From Todiramphus chloris collaris (lineage: Eukaryota > Chordata > Aves > Coraciiformes > Alcedinidae): DNA of 64,000 nt. Location of the stretch: the NCBI GenBank assembly GCA_025345505.1, contig JANVCC010000076.1, forward strand, positions 9,635,156-9,699,155. Direction: 5' to 3'. Under the pieces are notes generated by a model. The model was not told where the DNA came from and made no database searches. It saw only the letters and a program-made list of their open reading frames with translations. This document shows, in pieces, positions 1-13,129 of the stretch. Position numbers and translations under genes: made by a program. Within the stretch, counting starts at the first letter, position 1. Each line of letters begins with the position of its first letter.

Positions 1-3000
1 ATAAACAAATTGAGCTTTACAAACATGTTTTCCAACCAAAAGATGCTAAATGTATTGCGTCTATGATCTACTGTTTCAGTAGGACCTAATCTGAAACTCA
101 GTTTCTGGTCTAGGTTCATACGGAGACTAAAAGACAAAGTCTTCTCTCCCATGATCTGGATTGGCTCCATGCATATCCTACTCCTGGAAAAGCTAACACG
201 CCCTTACAGACAGACAGAAGGATGCACTGCTTTTCCCCTGTAAAAGACTAGGAGGGGCAGCATTTCTAGAGCTGAGTAGTGATTGCAAATGCCTAAATAT
301 CTTTGGTATTATTAAGATGTTAATTGCTACAGTATTTCAAGGTTTCCCCACTCAGGTTTATTTTATAATAATGGAATGCGTGACACTCCAGGTTTGAGTT
401 CTGACATCTGCATTATTGGCACAGCATGTTACAGCTGCATTAGTTCTCTCTTCTTGACACTATTTCCCTCTGTGCAGGGGATGCACTTGTTCATCATCAA
501 CACGTTTTTACACGAAAATTCAGCTCCTGTGTCTACCATGAGAGGGAAAGGGAAAGTGGTGATTATTCCTGAATGCTTGACTGTGCAACAATGGTTCTTC
601 ATAGTAGGTTTGAGGTTACGTACACCCACAGGCAAATAATTAAAGCTACTGGATTGCCGGTATCTTTGTACACCAGGTCACTTTCTTCCTTTAAGGACTT
701 GGCCCCTGGGACCTGGGATTCTTGCTAATTTCCAGTAATTTATTCCAGATGGATGATTTATCCTTGCATTGGACTGGATACTGTAATTCCTATTCGCCAA
801 TTTGCTTCCTCGCTCAGATGCAGTTCCCTACCTCAATAAACCTGTGCAAATAAATTTTTCATTTCTTGTAGGATTTTCAATATTGAAACTCTAATAGCAT
901 TATCAGGTCATTTCTAGGTATTTGTATGTCCCTTGGAGAACAAGAACTTATCAAGAGCCCCATCTGTGTGCGCACAGGGTGTGGTGGCTCCATTAGCTTT
1001 CCAAACAATGGATTTCCTGTGAAGGTAAACTTACACTTGAGAACAGCCTGGTCTGGTTTACAGCCTGAAATAGAACTGTCAGACACTTTATCTGTGGCTT
1101 ATAGGGAAAATACTATCCCCTCTTCAAACACTGACCCCAGCTGTCTCTTCTGCAGCACTGTCTTTGCAAATGGTTTACACACAGTCTTTCAAAGGAGGAT
1201 CAGATAATAAAAGATCTGCCAGAGAAAGACAGTCTGGAGCACTGGCCCAGCATGTCACATGAAACTCTGCTGATGTCTGAACGTAATTATTCTGTAAACC
1301 AAAACCGGACAAGAAAAACACATTTTATTCAATTAAGCTTTCATTAGGTTTAATTATTCAATTTTGCTTCTGAATAATTTCTGTGACTTTATTATTACAC
1401 CAGTAGCTACAATTGAAACAGTTCTTAAATGTCCCAAGGGCATTTCATTGTTGTTGCACCTACCAGTATTTGGCACAAATGGAAAAACTGCTAAGAAGCA
1501 AGCAAAATCAATTTATCAGTCCCATTTACTTATCAGCCCATTCTCAAATCACATGTCCCACATGTAACTTGAATGACCAGTTTCTCCTTCCACTAGCAAG
1601 TACATTAAGAAAAAGGATCTGCTGGATAAACCAGACACTGTATCTTGCCTGGGAATTTAGAAGTTACATGCAGGGCCTCAATTTGAATTTCATTCCTTTT
1701 TCTTGCAGCATCAGCACAAAGCAAAGACAGTGGCTAACAAACAAGCACCAAGCATGACTTTGTATCTTATAAAACAAAATAACCTTCCCACAATCATAAA
1801 GTATCTACCAGAAAAGAAATATGGCCTTCACCTCCACCAGCAGGAACAAGAATAAGCTCTTCTCCTTCAACTGAGGTACTACTTGCAGCTCTGGGAATGG
1901 ATCTTGCAACAATGACAGATGTACTCAAGACTTCCTTTCTTATTTATTAAACTCCATTATTATCCCTGCAAAAAACTCCAGCTTGTTCGAAACATGCCAG
2001 GCTCTTTGCTGGGCACCAAGGGCTGTGAGGAAGAGAGGGCTCTTGTGAGCACACTGCTCTGGTGTGCCCTTGTGGGCTTCTCCTCCAAATGCCAAGCTTG
2101 CTCAAGGTTTGGCTCCTACCGTCCCACATTCCTACTTGGTGGCAGCTGTATCCCCTTGGTGTCCCACTGTAACCAGGAAGCAGTTGGCTAGTGGGGAGAA
2201 ACAAAGCGCAGGGTCAGTGACTCTCAGGGTCACAACACTGCTAAGAGGAATTGGCTATTTCATCTCTTCATTTTCTCTGGATTCTCTTGATGATCAATTA
2301 CTTCTAACCTTAAAGAAGGAAAACAAGATTTGATACAGTTAGAAAAGCAACATTATTCAAACAACTCTAGTAATTCTGAAAAATGTTACATTGTGTAATA
2401 CAAAGGATTGAAGCTGACTTTCATCACCAACCTTTCACCTCTCCTGAATTAATATTCAAGTGATGACTTCACAGCACAGCTGACAGCCAGCCAGATTTCT
2501 CTCTGACACTGGTAATGTACAGTTACTGTTTTTGAAAAGCCTGAGAGTTCCCAGATGATGTGTTTAACCATTGTTTAAGGCAGCTTTCTCTTGTGCCAGC
2601 TACACCAGATTAGGCTGACTTGCTGCAGTGCCTTTTGGCCCAGGAAAAGAAAAGAGTGCTGCCTGATCTAGGACCTGGTTACTTCCAAGGGCAGCTACTG
2701 ACCTGGCCATTGCTGAAAGAAGGCTAAAAGACCCACTCCTGCTTTCTCAGCAAATCTATGTTTGACTACTGGAGCAGGGTTTTATTTGCACTAATAATAA
2801 GCTATCTACTGTGTGAAACCTTTTTCCAGTTCTGAAGTAAAGGTTGGATATGAAACCTATGGATGCGTAAGATTAAAATTCATCTTATCTAAAATGGTAG
2901 CACAACATTTTCATTTGCACAGGGAATCCAGGGGGAAGTGCTTTATTGGTTTGAGAGCTATGCCCAAAAGCGTGCAGTGTGTAAACGAGGATTCCTGTCT

Positions 3001-4754
3001 TGAATGGATTCAGAATGAACGACCTTTTTATGCTCTTCTATTCCCACGTATGCTGCAGGTGGTAGAAGGACGGAGCTAGAAACACACATCTCGTCTTACG
3101 TTAGCAAAGCTAAACCATAATTGTTTATTAATTCCATGAAACTTAATTTACCTTTGCAGGGTGGCCACAAAACAGCTGATAGTTGGCAACACTACCCTCT
3201 GTCATGGTTAGTGCAGCAAAGAAACCTTGTATCTTTATATCATGTTCCAATGAGACTTGCAATTTGTTTAAACTCTAAGAGCTGCCCCCAGGGAAGGGCT
3301 GAAGACATCTTAGCTCCTCTGTCATCAGAGATATCAAGGATTAAAAGTATACATAATCTTTAACAAGCATATTTTAAAACAATTTATTGTTTCCTTTTGA
3401 TGTTTCTATCTCCTGTTGTTGGTCCTCCAGACAAGTTCATGTGTGGTAACAGAAGCTGGAGTGCCATGAGAGGGAACTGGTGAAAACTGACCTACGTAGA
3501 TAGAGCTTAACTACTGGGAAGTCAAAAGGATGTTGATGGCAGCACCAGTCTTGGGGCAGCAGGATTTATGCAGTTTTCATCATTTTGGGGTTCATCTATA
3601 GCCACTCCATTAAGGACAGTGACTATTCAGGATGGCTTCAAACCTGTAATATTTATTATAAGCTTCATATTTTTAACATTTTACATTTGTGTAATGCAGA
3701 ACATTACACAGATAAAATAATGCAATTAAAGAACAACTTGTATTGATATGAAGTACCAATATATGTACTTCTACACACTGCACATATATCAATCAGTCAA
3801 AACCCCCAAAAGGATATATGGATGCATAAGCAACTGAGGAACATTTTCTAGTCCTAGAAGGTGACTAGCAGCACCTCTTGGAAAGAAATGCATGTGCCCA
3901 CTGGACTGACATTATGTTCTGCACATCCAGGAAGAGCAAAGCAGCTTCTGTTCCCACCTAAACAAATGGTGCAGGTCACATCTGACATACCAATAACTTC
4001 CTGTGCACACTGCATGCCAGCCAGCCATACCTTGCTCTCATGAAGGCAATACAGACATAAAATAGACAAATTCTTTGTCCATTTCGCCTTTTGAAGTGGA
4101 AGGGCCGTGTTCACAAACAGACAACTTTCTAAATGTTCTTAACCAGAACATGCACATGTAAACAAACATTCTCTACTGTAACAGTTCTGAATGTTTCAAA
4201 ATACCCACTGATGTAAACTAAACAACTACTATTGTCAGAAATTATTACTGGTGGCTAGTGCAGAGAAACCTTCGTGCTGTTTTGTTACTCTAAGTGTCAG
4301 TCTCCTTCCTACAAGAAAAATAAACATGTGAGGTGGCATTTGCTAGTTTTGGGGATAATCATGCAATCTGATTTTCAGCAAGACCTGCTGCTCCCTTTGG
4401 CCGGAGTGCCCATCAGCTTCACTGGCACTGTAAAACTGAGCTGGACTGCCTGTCCTGATTCTTTATTTCTTAACCCTCTCTTCTCCAACTTATTCTCTTC
4501 AGATTCAAAATTCCTTATTTTTCAGCTGCTGTTGAAATTTTGTGCAAAGTAAATGGTAAAATTCAACTCATTACTCTGAAGAAAAAGTGCACAACACTGT
4601 GCTGGAGACGTGTAGCTGGGCTGGAGTAACCTCTGACAGGGCAGCTGCCCCAAACCTGAGACACTTGGCCTAGATTCACCTGTCTGGATGAACTCGGTGT
4701 TAGGTATACCTTACAAACATAGATGAATAGTCCCAGAAGATGAGCTGGAATGAA
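1..4754. other. non-coding block, no gene recognised
   Basis: AT-leaning unique sequence. Open frames of 60-94 codons occur on both strands, but none shows a recognisable domain, a cysteine or glycine pattern, or a pair of plausible splice sites that preserves frame. I see no CR1 or LTR ends here. The block is most simply intergenic or intronic bird DNA. Confidence 0.6.
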
Positions 4755-4880
4755 GAGGTTTCTCCTCTCAGCTCTGCTGTCAATCTGTTGTGTGAACTTT
4801 GATCAGCTTTATTAGTCTGTTCTTCATTATCTTTCCCGCTCTCACCTGCAGAACATTGAGATAACCACTATCTCAATGGC
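4755..4880 (+). repeat. fossil MIR-like SINE (core region)
   Basis: The stretch reads like a decayed MIR core: a 'CAGCTCTGCTG' block, then 'TGTTGTGTGAACTTTGATCAG' in place of the consensus 'GCTGTGTGACCTTGGGCAAG', then pyrimidine-rich sequence ending in 'CACCTGCAGAACATTGAGATAACC', where MIR has 'CATCTGTAAAATGGGGATAATA'. The order and spacing fit MIR, but many bases differ, as expected for an insertion predating the bird lineage. The call rests on a remembered consensus. Confidence 0.4.
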
Positions 4881-7800
4881 AACCAGCCAATGCTTACCAA
4901 AGAGCCCCAAGATCCTCAGATAGGTGGTGGCTCTCAGGGAACAGCAATGGGAAGTATTGCTGCTAATAGTTTCTTTTATTAAAAAAAAAAAAAATTGTCA
5001 CTGGATTTTTGTCAGAAGTTACTGCAAAGTTTTATTTCTCTGTTGGCATGGCAGACTTTTTCTTTTATTGGTATCCTGGGGCAGGGTGTGGGTAATTTCA
5101 TTACAGTTTTTTGCTTTAAAGTTCAAACAGTCAGTGAATGCAGGTGAGCTGCTTTTCTATCCTAAGATTTCTTCATACACCCTGTTCCTGAGGGCTCTTT
5201 CCAGCTGAACCTATTGGCTCAAATTTCATTGCAGTAGCTTTTATATTCTCTGGTAATGCCAACTCTCTTCAGCTCTTACCGAGATCCACCCTATGTAGGC
5301 TGCGACTTTAGGTTTTATTGAACGGGTGGAATATTTACTCAGCTGTAAGATTCACATGTTACTTATTTAATAAGCCTCATACAGTGCTCAGTAAATGACA
5401 CTTGTATATTATTTTGGAAAATGCTCTGGGATCACGCAGGGCGAGCACATTAGCTGTGACACAGATGGCATTGTGCAATAGGCCTCGGGTACTACTGAGT
5501 CTGGATAGAAGCTGAATGACAATATAAGGCTACACTTCCCAAAATGCTGCTGTGTGCACACCAAGGGAAAACTCCCTGGCTACCAGCCTTCTTAAGGAAA
5601 AGGACAGAAATGTGGGCGCAGAACAAGGTAAATACAACCCCAGTGTTCAGAGAAATGTGAATAGTGCTGAGCCCCATGCAGCTCTTTTCAGCTGGCACAG
5701 CATGTGCGGTTCAAAACAAGGTCTCACAAGTGAAAAGACCAGGCAGCACAGAAGGCAGTGCTCTTCAGGGGGCCCCCCAGCTTACCTCCAGCTAATGCTG
5801 TCCTCCTGACAGTACTGCCATAAAGAACTGGTCCTATTTGTTGACATCAAGAGGAAGATAGGGCCCAGAATCCATGCTGAGGGGTGTGACAAAGAATTTA
5901 CAAAAGGTTTTGCAGAATTTCTCTGTTGGCATGGACTGACAGGAAACTGCTATAAAATAATAGTATTTTATTAAATCAGATGATTGTTTAAGTAACTAGT
6001 GGAAAGCAGCGTAGGCACTGGTGTCCAAAGCTGGCACCGTGAAACAGCACAGCAGTATTGCAACTGTTCTGGAAGCATGTCATCCAGTGTCTAGTGTGTT
6101 CTCTGTGCCGTGGCTCACTGTGCCTTGTGTCTGCTGAAAATGGCACTGAAGGCTCTACAGTTCTCACAGAGCTGTTGTAAAGCAATACACTTGTTCTGCT
6201 TCTGCCACGCAGCGATGTATTTCTAAGGAGCACAGAAACTGCACACTAGATAAAAAAGCCTGAGAAGGTTCTGCAACCAGCAGTTACCAAATAACCTGCC
6301 TCCCACAGCAAGTGTATCTATTCAGTTTTCAGTAATTAACAGCATTTAATTAGTGTAGCATGAGAATCTATATCCACGATCAACCTTTAATTTCACTGCT
6401 TTAACAAAATCAGCTGGTTGAAACTGGACCTCTGGATCACTGAAGGAGAGGAAACTACAGTGCATCAGCAAATTCTTCAGGCTGCCACCTTCTGTTCAAT
6501 ATTTACCAAGCCAAAAAGGAGCTACAACCCACTCTCACAAAGGCACAAAACTTGATTCAGGAGGCAACCAGGAGTGGCACAGTTGTTTTGTGTCTTAAAC
6601 GTGAAACAGAGTTTGTCCTGTGGCAGGCCTGAAGGCAAAAGCTATGTGCCTTGCTTCCTCCTCAATGCCATCTTGCTTGGAACTTGTAACCAAAGCATTG
6701 CATGATTGCCTCAGATGACTCACCAAACTGTTGAAAAAGCGCACACGTGTGGATCAGAGTTAATATTTATATAGAGAGCACAGGCAATGAGAGCGTGAGC
6801 AGCTCTACAAAGCAAAGTCAGCCCAGCTAGGTGTTCCATGCGTTGGTTCATTAGCTGGTGCTTGGCTTATTGCAGTACTGTGGTGCTACTGCTCCCTGAA
6901 GCTCTCACCCTCGGTTCTAAGGCATGATGTAACAAGTCTTGCGTGGGTGGAATGCTGCCCAGCTCTGAGGTAGTTTGCTTGGTTTGGTTTTGACTTCTGC
7001 ATAAACAATTTTCATGTTGATTTTTAACAGAGCAGTTAAAGGGCAGGCTGTGCCTACACCTTTTCCTGTTTCTTCCACAGACTCCTCATCTAAAGCGTTT
7101 AGTTAGCTTCACTGTGCCTACTTCACAATCCTCCTTTGTTTCAGTTCAGAGAAGTTCACAACTACTTTGAATGGTATTGAACCTTAATGTGCACAGTTTA
7201 AAGGACTCTGCATTTCTAGAGGCTACTTGTCCACCCTAGTCGCTCTCATACTCCCATGAAAGTATCCACTATTGAAATACTCATATTGTTCTCACACTAT
7301 CCATGGAATAAGCTACATAAGGCACTTCTACAGAAGATGCTGTTTCCATAACCCCCGTTCTCACCAAAGCAGTAACATTGGACCAGATTCAATTGGGAAG
7401 TAGACCTAAATTCAAAAAGGAAAAACACAGCTCTGCTTTGTCTTACAAACTTCTCTAAATTCTGTAGACAGATTATTTTGAATATTTAAATCATTGATTG
7501 TTTTTAAGGTAGGCTACAAAGGTTGTTAACATCTTCAAACACCTATGAAATTTGCATCACCAGCAATGAACTGAAAGACCAATCCTGTCCCAGCTTCATT
7601 TCATCTAAACAGACAGAGCTTCTTCGAAATTATCAAACTTACAGATTTGCACCAGCTCAGAATCTGACAGGAATATACAGGAATTGAAGGTTTCCATGCA
7701 TGAGAAGTTGTGGGGTTAACTGCTTAAAAAGCTACTAAATAATTTCTGTTATTAAAGGGCAAAAGGCTCTAATTTAGCAGTAATGTTGAAAGGCAAAAGG

Positions 7801-9688
7801 CAAGATTTCCATTCAGAGAATGACTGAAGTTAGCTGGGACTCCCAGCTTTGGAAAAGAGAAGCAGCTGCCAGGCCCAGAGCAAACAAGAAAGGTGGTTCT
7901 TCGCGTGACATTGGTGGACCTGTGCAGCTTCTCACCACAAAGATATTGTAGGAAATAAAGCTCATGTGAGCTCAAGGAGAGGTCTTCTAAGGGTTACTGA
8001 AAACTTCAAAGCCACATACAGGCCACAGAGCGCCAGAGCTGTAAACAGCTGTAAACAGCATGTATATATATTAACGGGAAGTATCACTCCTGCTGCTCCC
8101 TGTGGCACCTCTGGACAGCCAGCTCTGGACACAGAGCACGGGGCTAGCTGGGTTCCTCGTCTGACCCAGCACACCCCATACAGGTTCTGAGGTGAAGGAG
8201 AAGCATCAGGGATGCATTTCAGAGGAAGAGAAGGCTTGCCTCCTCCACTCTGTGTCATATCAAGCTTAACCATCTCTACCTGCCTATTCTAGAGCAGCAC
8301 ACAATCAAACAAACCTGATTTTCAATTTGTTGCTAAAGCAGCCCTCGCAATCACAGCATGGCAAAACTTGGAAATGCTCATTTTTTCATCAAATAAATCA
8401 CCTTTAACTGCCAATCTGAAATAGCAGCAAATACCTATCCTAGTAGGCTCACACCTTTACAGTTTGGCTAACAGATTTCTACGTAATGCCAAAGAGTTAA
8501 TCACACCTTATATTATCCACGGAACACACAACAGTTCAGTCTTAAAAGGTGTCATCACCCTGAGTTTATCGTGGTTACATTATTCATGTCTGAGTTACAC
8601 AATTACGCAAACATTGACAAAAGCTTACGAGGTGGTGTGGTATAAAATCACCTTCGTGCACTGCCAGGAGAAAAGAGTGAGGAGGAATAAATAATTATTG
8701 TAGAAAAGCTTGGGGTTGGTTTGGGTTTTTTTAAATGCTTTGGGACTGATTTTTCAAATTGATTCACTTGTAAAGCGAGGTGAGTCCATCACTGCGAGTC
8801 CCACTGCAGTGTTCTGGGGAAGCCATAAACACACTAACAGATTAATAGGCTTGTCCTCAATAGGTGATCAGTGCACAATAAAGCAGGAAATCAATTCCGA
8901 GCTTGCTGGCCAGCTTACAATAACTAGTGCGGTCTATTTCCACATGCAGGAAAAAACTAATATCCCTGTATCTTATACTTGACAACCTAAGACTTTTCCA
9001 AAGTGATAAGTAAATGGCAGACATGGCAAAAACCATCATTATCTCTCCTTTCCGACTGCTAAAGACCTTATCTCTATTGCCTAGAAATCATCTTCAGTCA
9101 AATAATGTCTTTCCATCTTCATGGACAGAAAAAAATCATAGCTGCCTATATGAGGCACTGGGCAGAGGTAATTTTCAGAGGAAATGCTGCATACAAAGAA
9201 GCAACATTTTTCTTTGAAATGCAGATGCGACTGTTAATTGTAAAGGTCAAGGGGCTGCGCTGGGTTTAACTGGAAGAAGGCACACATCTTTAAAAATCAT
9301 CAAGCTTGTCTTTCACAGACTGCTTCTGCACAAGTAGTATATCCATGCACAGACACGGTGGTTCCTTGGTCGGGGTCCAGCAGTCACAAGAACATCCATC
9401 AGCAGCACCGTGATGAACTGACAGCACTAGAAGTAGGTGGAAAGACCAGATCCACAAAGTCAGTTGCAACTCTGGGTGAGTTTTTTTTCAGGGGCGCTGC
9501 AGGCTCAGGATCTGCCTTCTGATGGTTTTCTGAGTGGGACAATTTCCATTCCATGTGCACTCTGAACAAAGAGAACTCCCACAGACTCTGTGGTGTTTCT
9601 TGCAGGTATCATCATCAAGTGCCAGCTCAAAATGGAGGTTATATAAAGCATGTTGTGATGATGCTGAGGCAAGTTCAATGGTTTGCCT

Positions 9689-9714
9689 GGTCCCTATATG
9701 ATAGTATAGGGACC
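9689..9714. other. perfect 10-bp hairpin
   Basis: The arm GGTCCCTATA (9689-9698) is followed by the 6-base loop TGATAG and the exact complementary arm TATAGGGACC (9705-9714). The stem does not extend beyond ten pairs. It is short for a microRNA precursor and has no long flanking complementarity that I can see. Confidence 0.8.
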
Positions 9715-10599
9715 TCAAGAGCCCAGGCACAAGCAAGAACAGAACAAACTGTGAATTAAAATCTTTGTCTTTCTTCTGGTACCATGACATTGACCATAAT
9801 CTTCTTTATAAATACAAAAAATTAAAACCATTTCAGTCATTTTACTTTCCGGTCAGTGACTGTTTGCAGGTTTGCTGTCCAATAAAGTCAGCTTTACAGA
9901 GCAGATCTTGTTAAAAGACTGTGTGCAAACCAGCACTCTATCTTTGCTGTTTGAATGGGCATGGGTAACCTTTGCTCTTGCTCAGACTGTCTAGTACAAC
10001 AGGAGCCACCAAGGATGTAGTGTGTAAAACTGATTTTTTTATATATCCTTTTAGCAATTTGTAGTCCTAACTTATATACAGATGCTTCATCTTATTAAGG
10101 TCCTTTGCAGAACTATGGCCCAGAGACCCCTTGTTGTGAAGGAAGTAGGTGGCGTGCAAAGAGATGAGGGCAAAACACGGTGGCTTAAATCCTATCGAGT
10201 GCCACTGAATTCATCACATTTGGTAACATCTTTCAACAACCTGGGTTACAGCAGTTTGTAGCAATAGGTACTAGACAATGTTTCCTACAGTGTCCTAATG
10301 TATTATATTCTATTAATACATGAATACGCATGAAGAAGACAAAGAAGGACTCATTGCCAAAAAGAGACAGCAGTAGTAAGCAAGAGGAGAGCGTGGTCAC
10401 CAACTGTTGGGTCACAAGAAGGAGCGATGAAATACACACAAAGCAGAACTTGATGTGAAGAGACCGAGTTGCCTGTAAGAGAAAAAACCACCACAGGGAG
10501 TAATCTAAAGCCAGGCACCCAGACAGTGCTAGTTCATGGAGTTAGAAGGCTTGTAAGGGAGTCAGCATATCAAGTTTTCTTGTATGTACACTAAAATAA

Positions 10600-10760
10600 A
10601 CCAAAAGCAATGTTGTATAAATCATTTCTCGCTTCCTCTAGCATGCACGTTAATTACTGCAAGTGTTTTTAATTAATCAATCATTCAGAATTTTTAATCT
10701 GGCAAACATGCTTTATGCAATAATAACAGAGTTCTACAGAAGCTTAAGCTTTCAACTACT
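10600..10760. promoter_or_regulatory. possible conserved enhancer-like AT-rich element
   Basis: The segment carries TTAATTACTG, then TTTTTAATTAATCAATCATTC and TTTTTAATCTGG within about 60 bases, a cluster of homeodomain-type TAATTA/TTAAT cores in otherwise non-repetitive DNA. That composition is typical of vertebrate developmental enhancers, but such motifs are short and common. The call is inference from composition only. Confidence 0.2.
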
Positions 10761-13069
10761 CTAAGTTTACCATAAAAAGGTTGTGTTCCATTTTAATTTA
10801 CTGTTCAGGACTTTGCTATAATTTTGTGCAAACAGGCAATGAGGGACCACTAAAATGCAACTAGTCCTGCTGGCACAACTCTGCAATGAATTTAACATAA
10901 AGGTCTGTTCCTCTAATGCTAATTTAGTGAGGTTATAAACTGAAAGCAGAAACAGGTTTTAACGAGATAATAGCAGAGTTTTACACTGCTTTTATTTTCT
11001 GCTGCTGAAGATCTGGGGGAGAATGTGGTCACATTTCACTTGATTTCCTGGAGATCTTTTACTGAAAAAAAATCCCACATATTTAAAAAGAAAGGTTAGC
11101 AAATTGGAATCAACAGGAAAGAGACAACTGAAGAAAAGCAAAATAAATCAAGTGAGGGAAGGTTTGGCATTTAATCCAGGGGCAAGGGGGAGTTTCAGGA
11201 GACCTAAGATTTACAGTAATAGGGCAAGTGTGCTTCTAAAGTGTTTTCACTAAAATGATCTGGAGGAAAGAATGAACACTGTGATAACTGAGGTACAAAA
11301 TCAATGCTCTTGAGATGATATGAAGCAATTTACACTTTACTCTCAGTAGCTGGTTCAGGCTGTCTGGAATGTCTGGTGGATGTCACTTGAAATCTTTCTA
11401 TTTGGAAGATTTTCACTGGCAAGTAGATTTTTTTTTTTTAATTGAGTTTAAATGTACCTATATTTGCTTTCCCCTTCTCCTGCATGTTTCATATAGTTAA
11501 TGTTTCTTGTAACTGACATAGACACTTTTCAACTGCTTGGCTATACCGTCTCCAGAAAAACAGTGACCTGATGAAGTTCTCTAGACTTGACTGCAATTAT
11601 ATAACCATTATACTATATGACCTCAACTGCAATCCACTTTCATAAGCTATTCTATCACATAGACTGGTAATTTCACAGCTCCCTACAAACAACGCAGAAG
11701 CAGCAGATTGCAACTTAACAGCAAATAGCTATTTGACCAAAACACTGAAGTCTGATGGCAATGCCATGAGCAGTAGCACACCACGAGGCAGTAAACTATC
11801 ACAAATTTAAAGCATAAACGGCTATCTGCACAACAACTTCACACATATGTTGAATAACATTTTTGAGAAGCTTTCTTGTTCTGGCCTACGCGTGACATAA
11901 AGACCCAAATCCAGGTAACAAAAATAATATTTCAAACCTCTCCACCCATTGGTCAGAGCTGAGGTTATTGCCTGTCACGTATGATGTGCCCATTTATCTC
12001 ACAGCAGCGTAAGAGTCGCAGTCTGATGTGATCTGATCTGATAGTGCACAAGTAAGCTGTACTTCCCTTACTCCTATTTGCTTGATTTCTTTTTGCTCGA
12101 TGTAGGTCTGAGGCTGGGAGCTGTACCCGCTGCCACTCAGGAGCTGTTAGTGGTGGTGGAAATGAAGCGGTCTGGCTCGTAGCACCGTGCCTCCCATACT
12201 TCACAGGCTGAAAATTACCGACAATGCTTCCTGCAGAAACTGCTCGGGGCAAAACCAAATTCTCATTTAGGACAGAATCTTAATTTCCTTCCCATGCAGG
12301 CAGTTGTGTGTGGTCTCTGGGATTTATGAAATACGGTGTTTGAAAACACTGTCTCAGAGATGGCTGTATGTGCTCCTGGACTGAAGATGAGGAGCATCCC
12401 TGATCGCCAGGCTCACTAGAGAGCACTTCTCTTCTCTGCTGCCTCTCCTTATCTGTCACTCAATTATAAAATACTTCCATCCTTGATTTCTTACATCAGT
12501 TGTATTTTTATTTTGGGATGTAAGAAATTCTCTTTGCAAGTATGTGATTTAGGATCTTGCTTCTGAAATGCTGACTTTAATTCACTGTTGGTATTTCTGA
12601 AACAATTTGACTGAAAGTCTAGGACAAAGAACAATTTATCCTGCCCTCTTTTTATTTCTGTTCTTGTTCATTTTTACCAGAAGTATTTCCAGGCCAAGTG
12701 TTGATATTGTCCTATTCAGAGGGACCCAACATCATTGTCCACTAATTTTTTTTAAATATTAGCTACTAATGAAAGGTCGCTGAGAGTAAAATAAGCAAAA
12801 TAAGATTTGTATGACTTGTAAGCCATAAAGCTTTTCCATTACATGAGCTCTAGTGCAGAATAACTTTATGTGGCCCAGAAATAAATCTGAATCTCAAACT
12901 GTAACAAGAGAAAAATTTATTGTGCATGTGACAAAAAATGTGAACGATTATATGGAAATTTATCAAGGCTGATAAAAGGGCAGCTGAATTTTCACTGTGG
13001 CTATGCATTAATTTTATGAAGTTTCAGGAAGATACTATATTTTTCTCTTCCATTCTAGAAAAATCAAGG

Positions 13070-13107
13070 TTTTTTCTTTTCTTTTCTTTTTTTTTCTTTT
13101 GCTTTGC
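13070..13107. repeat. (TTTTC)n pyrimidine microsatellite
   Basis: Imperfect tandem TTTTC units interrupted by longer T runs, on the plus strand. Confidence 0.85.
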
Positions 13108-13129
13108 ATTTAAAAAGCAATTTTCTCAA

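Larger units (their letters stand above)
4881..13069. other. non-coding block with short simple repeats
   Basis: No gene recognised. It contains a 14-base poly-A run at 4981-4994, an 11-bp direct repeat of 'AGCTGTAAAC' near 8036-8060, a perfect hairpin at 9689-9714, and AT-rich TAATTA-containing patches near 6310-6370 and 10640-10700. A minus-strand open frame of 97 codons at 11965-12258 is discussed as a finding. A stretch around 6755-6840 loosely resembles the 3' end of old L3-type LINEs, too weakly to call. Confidence 0.5.
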
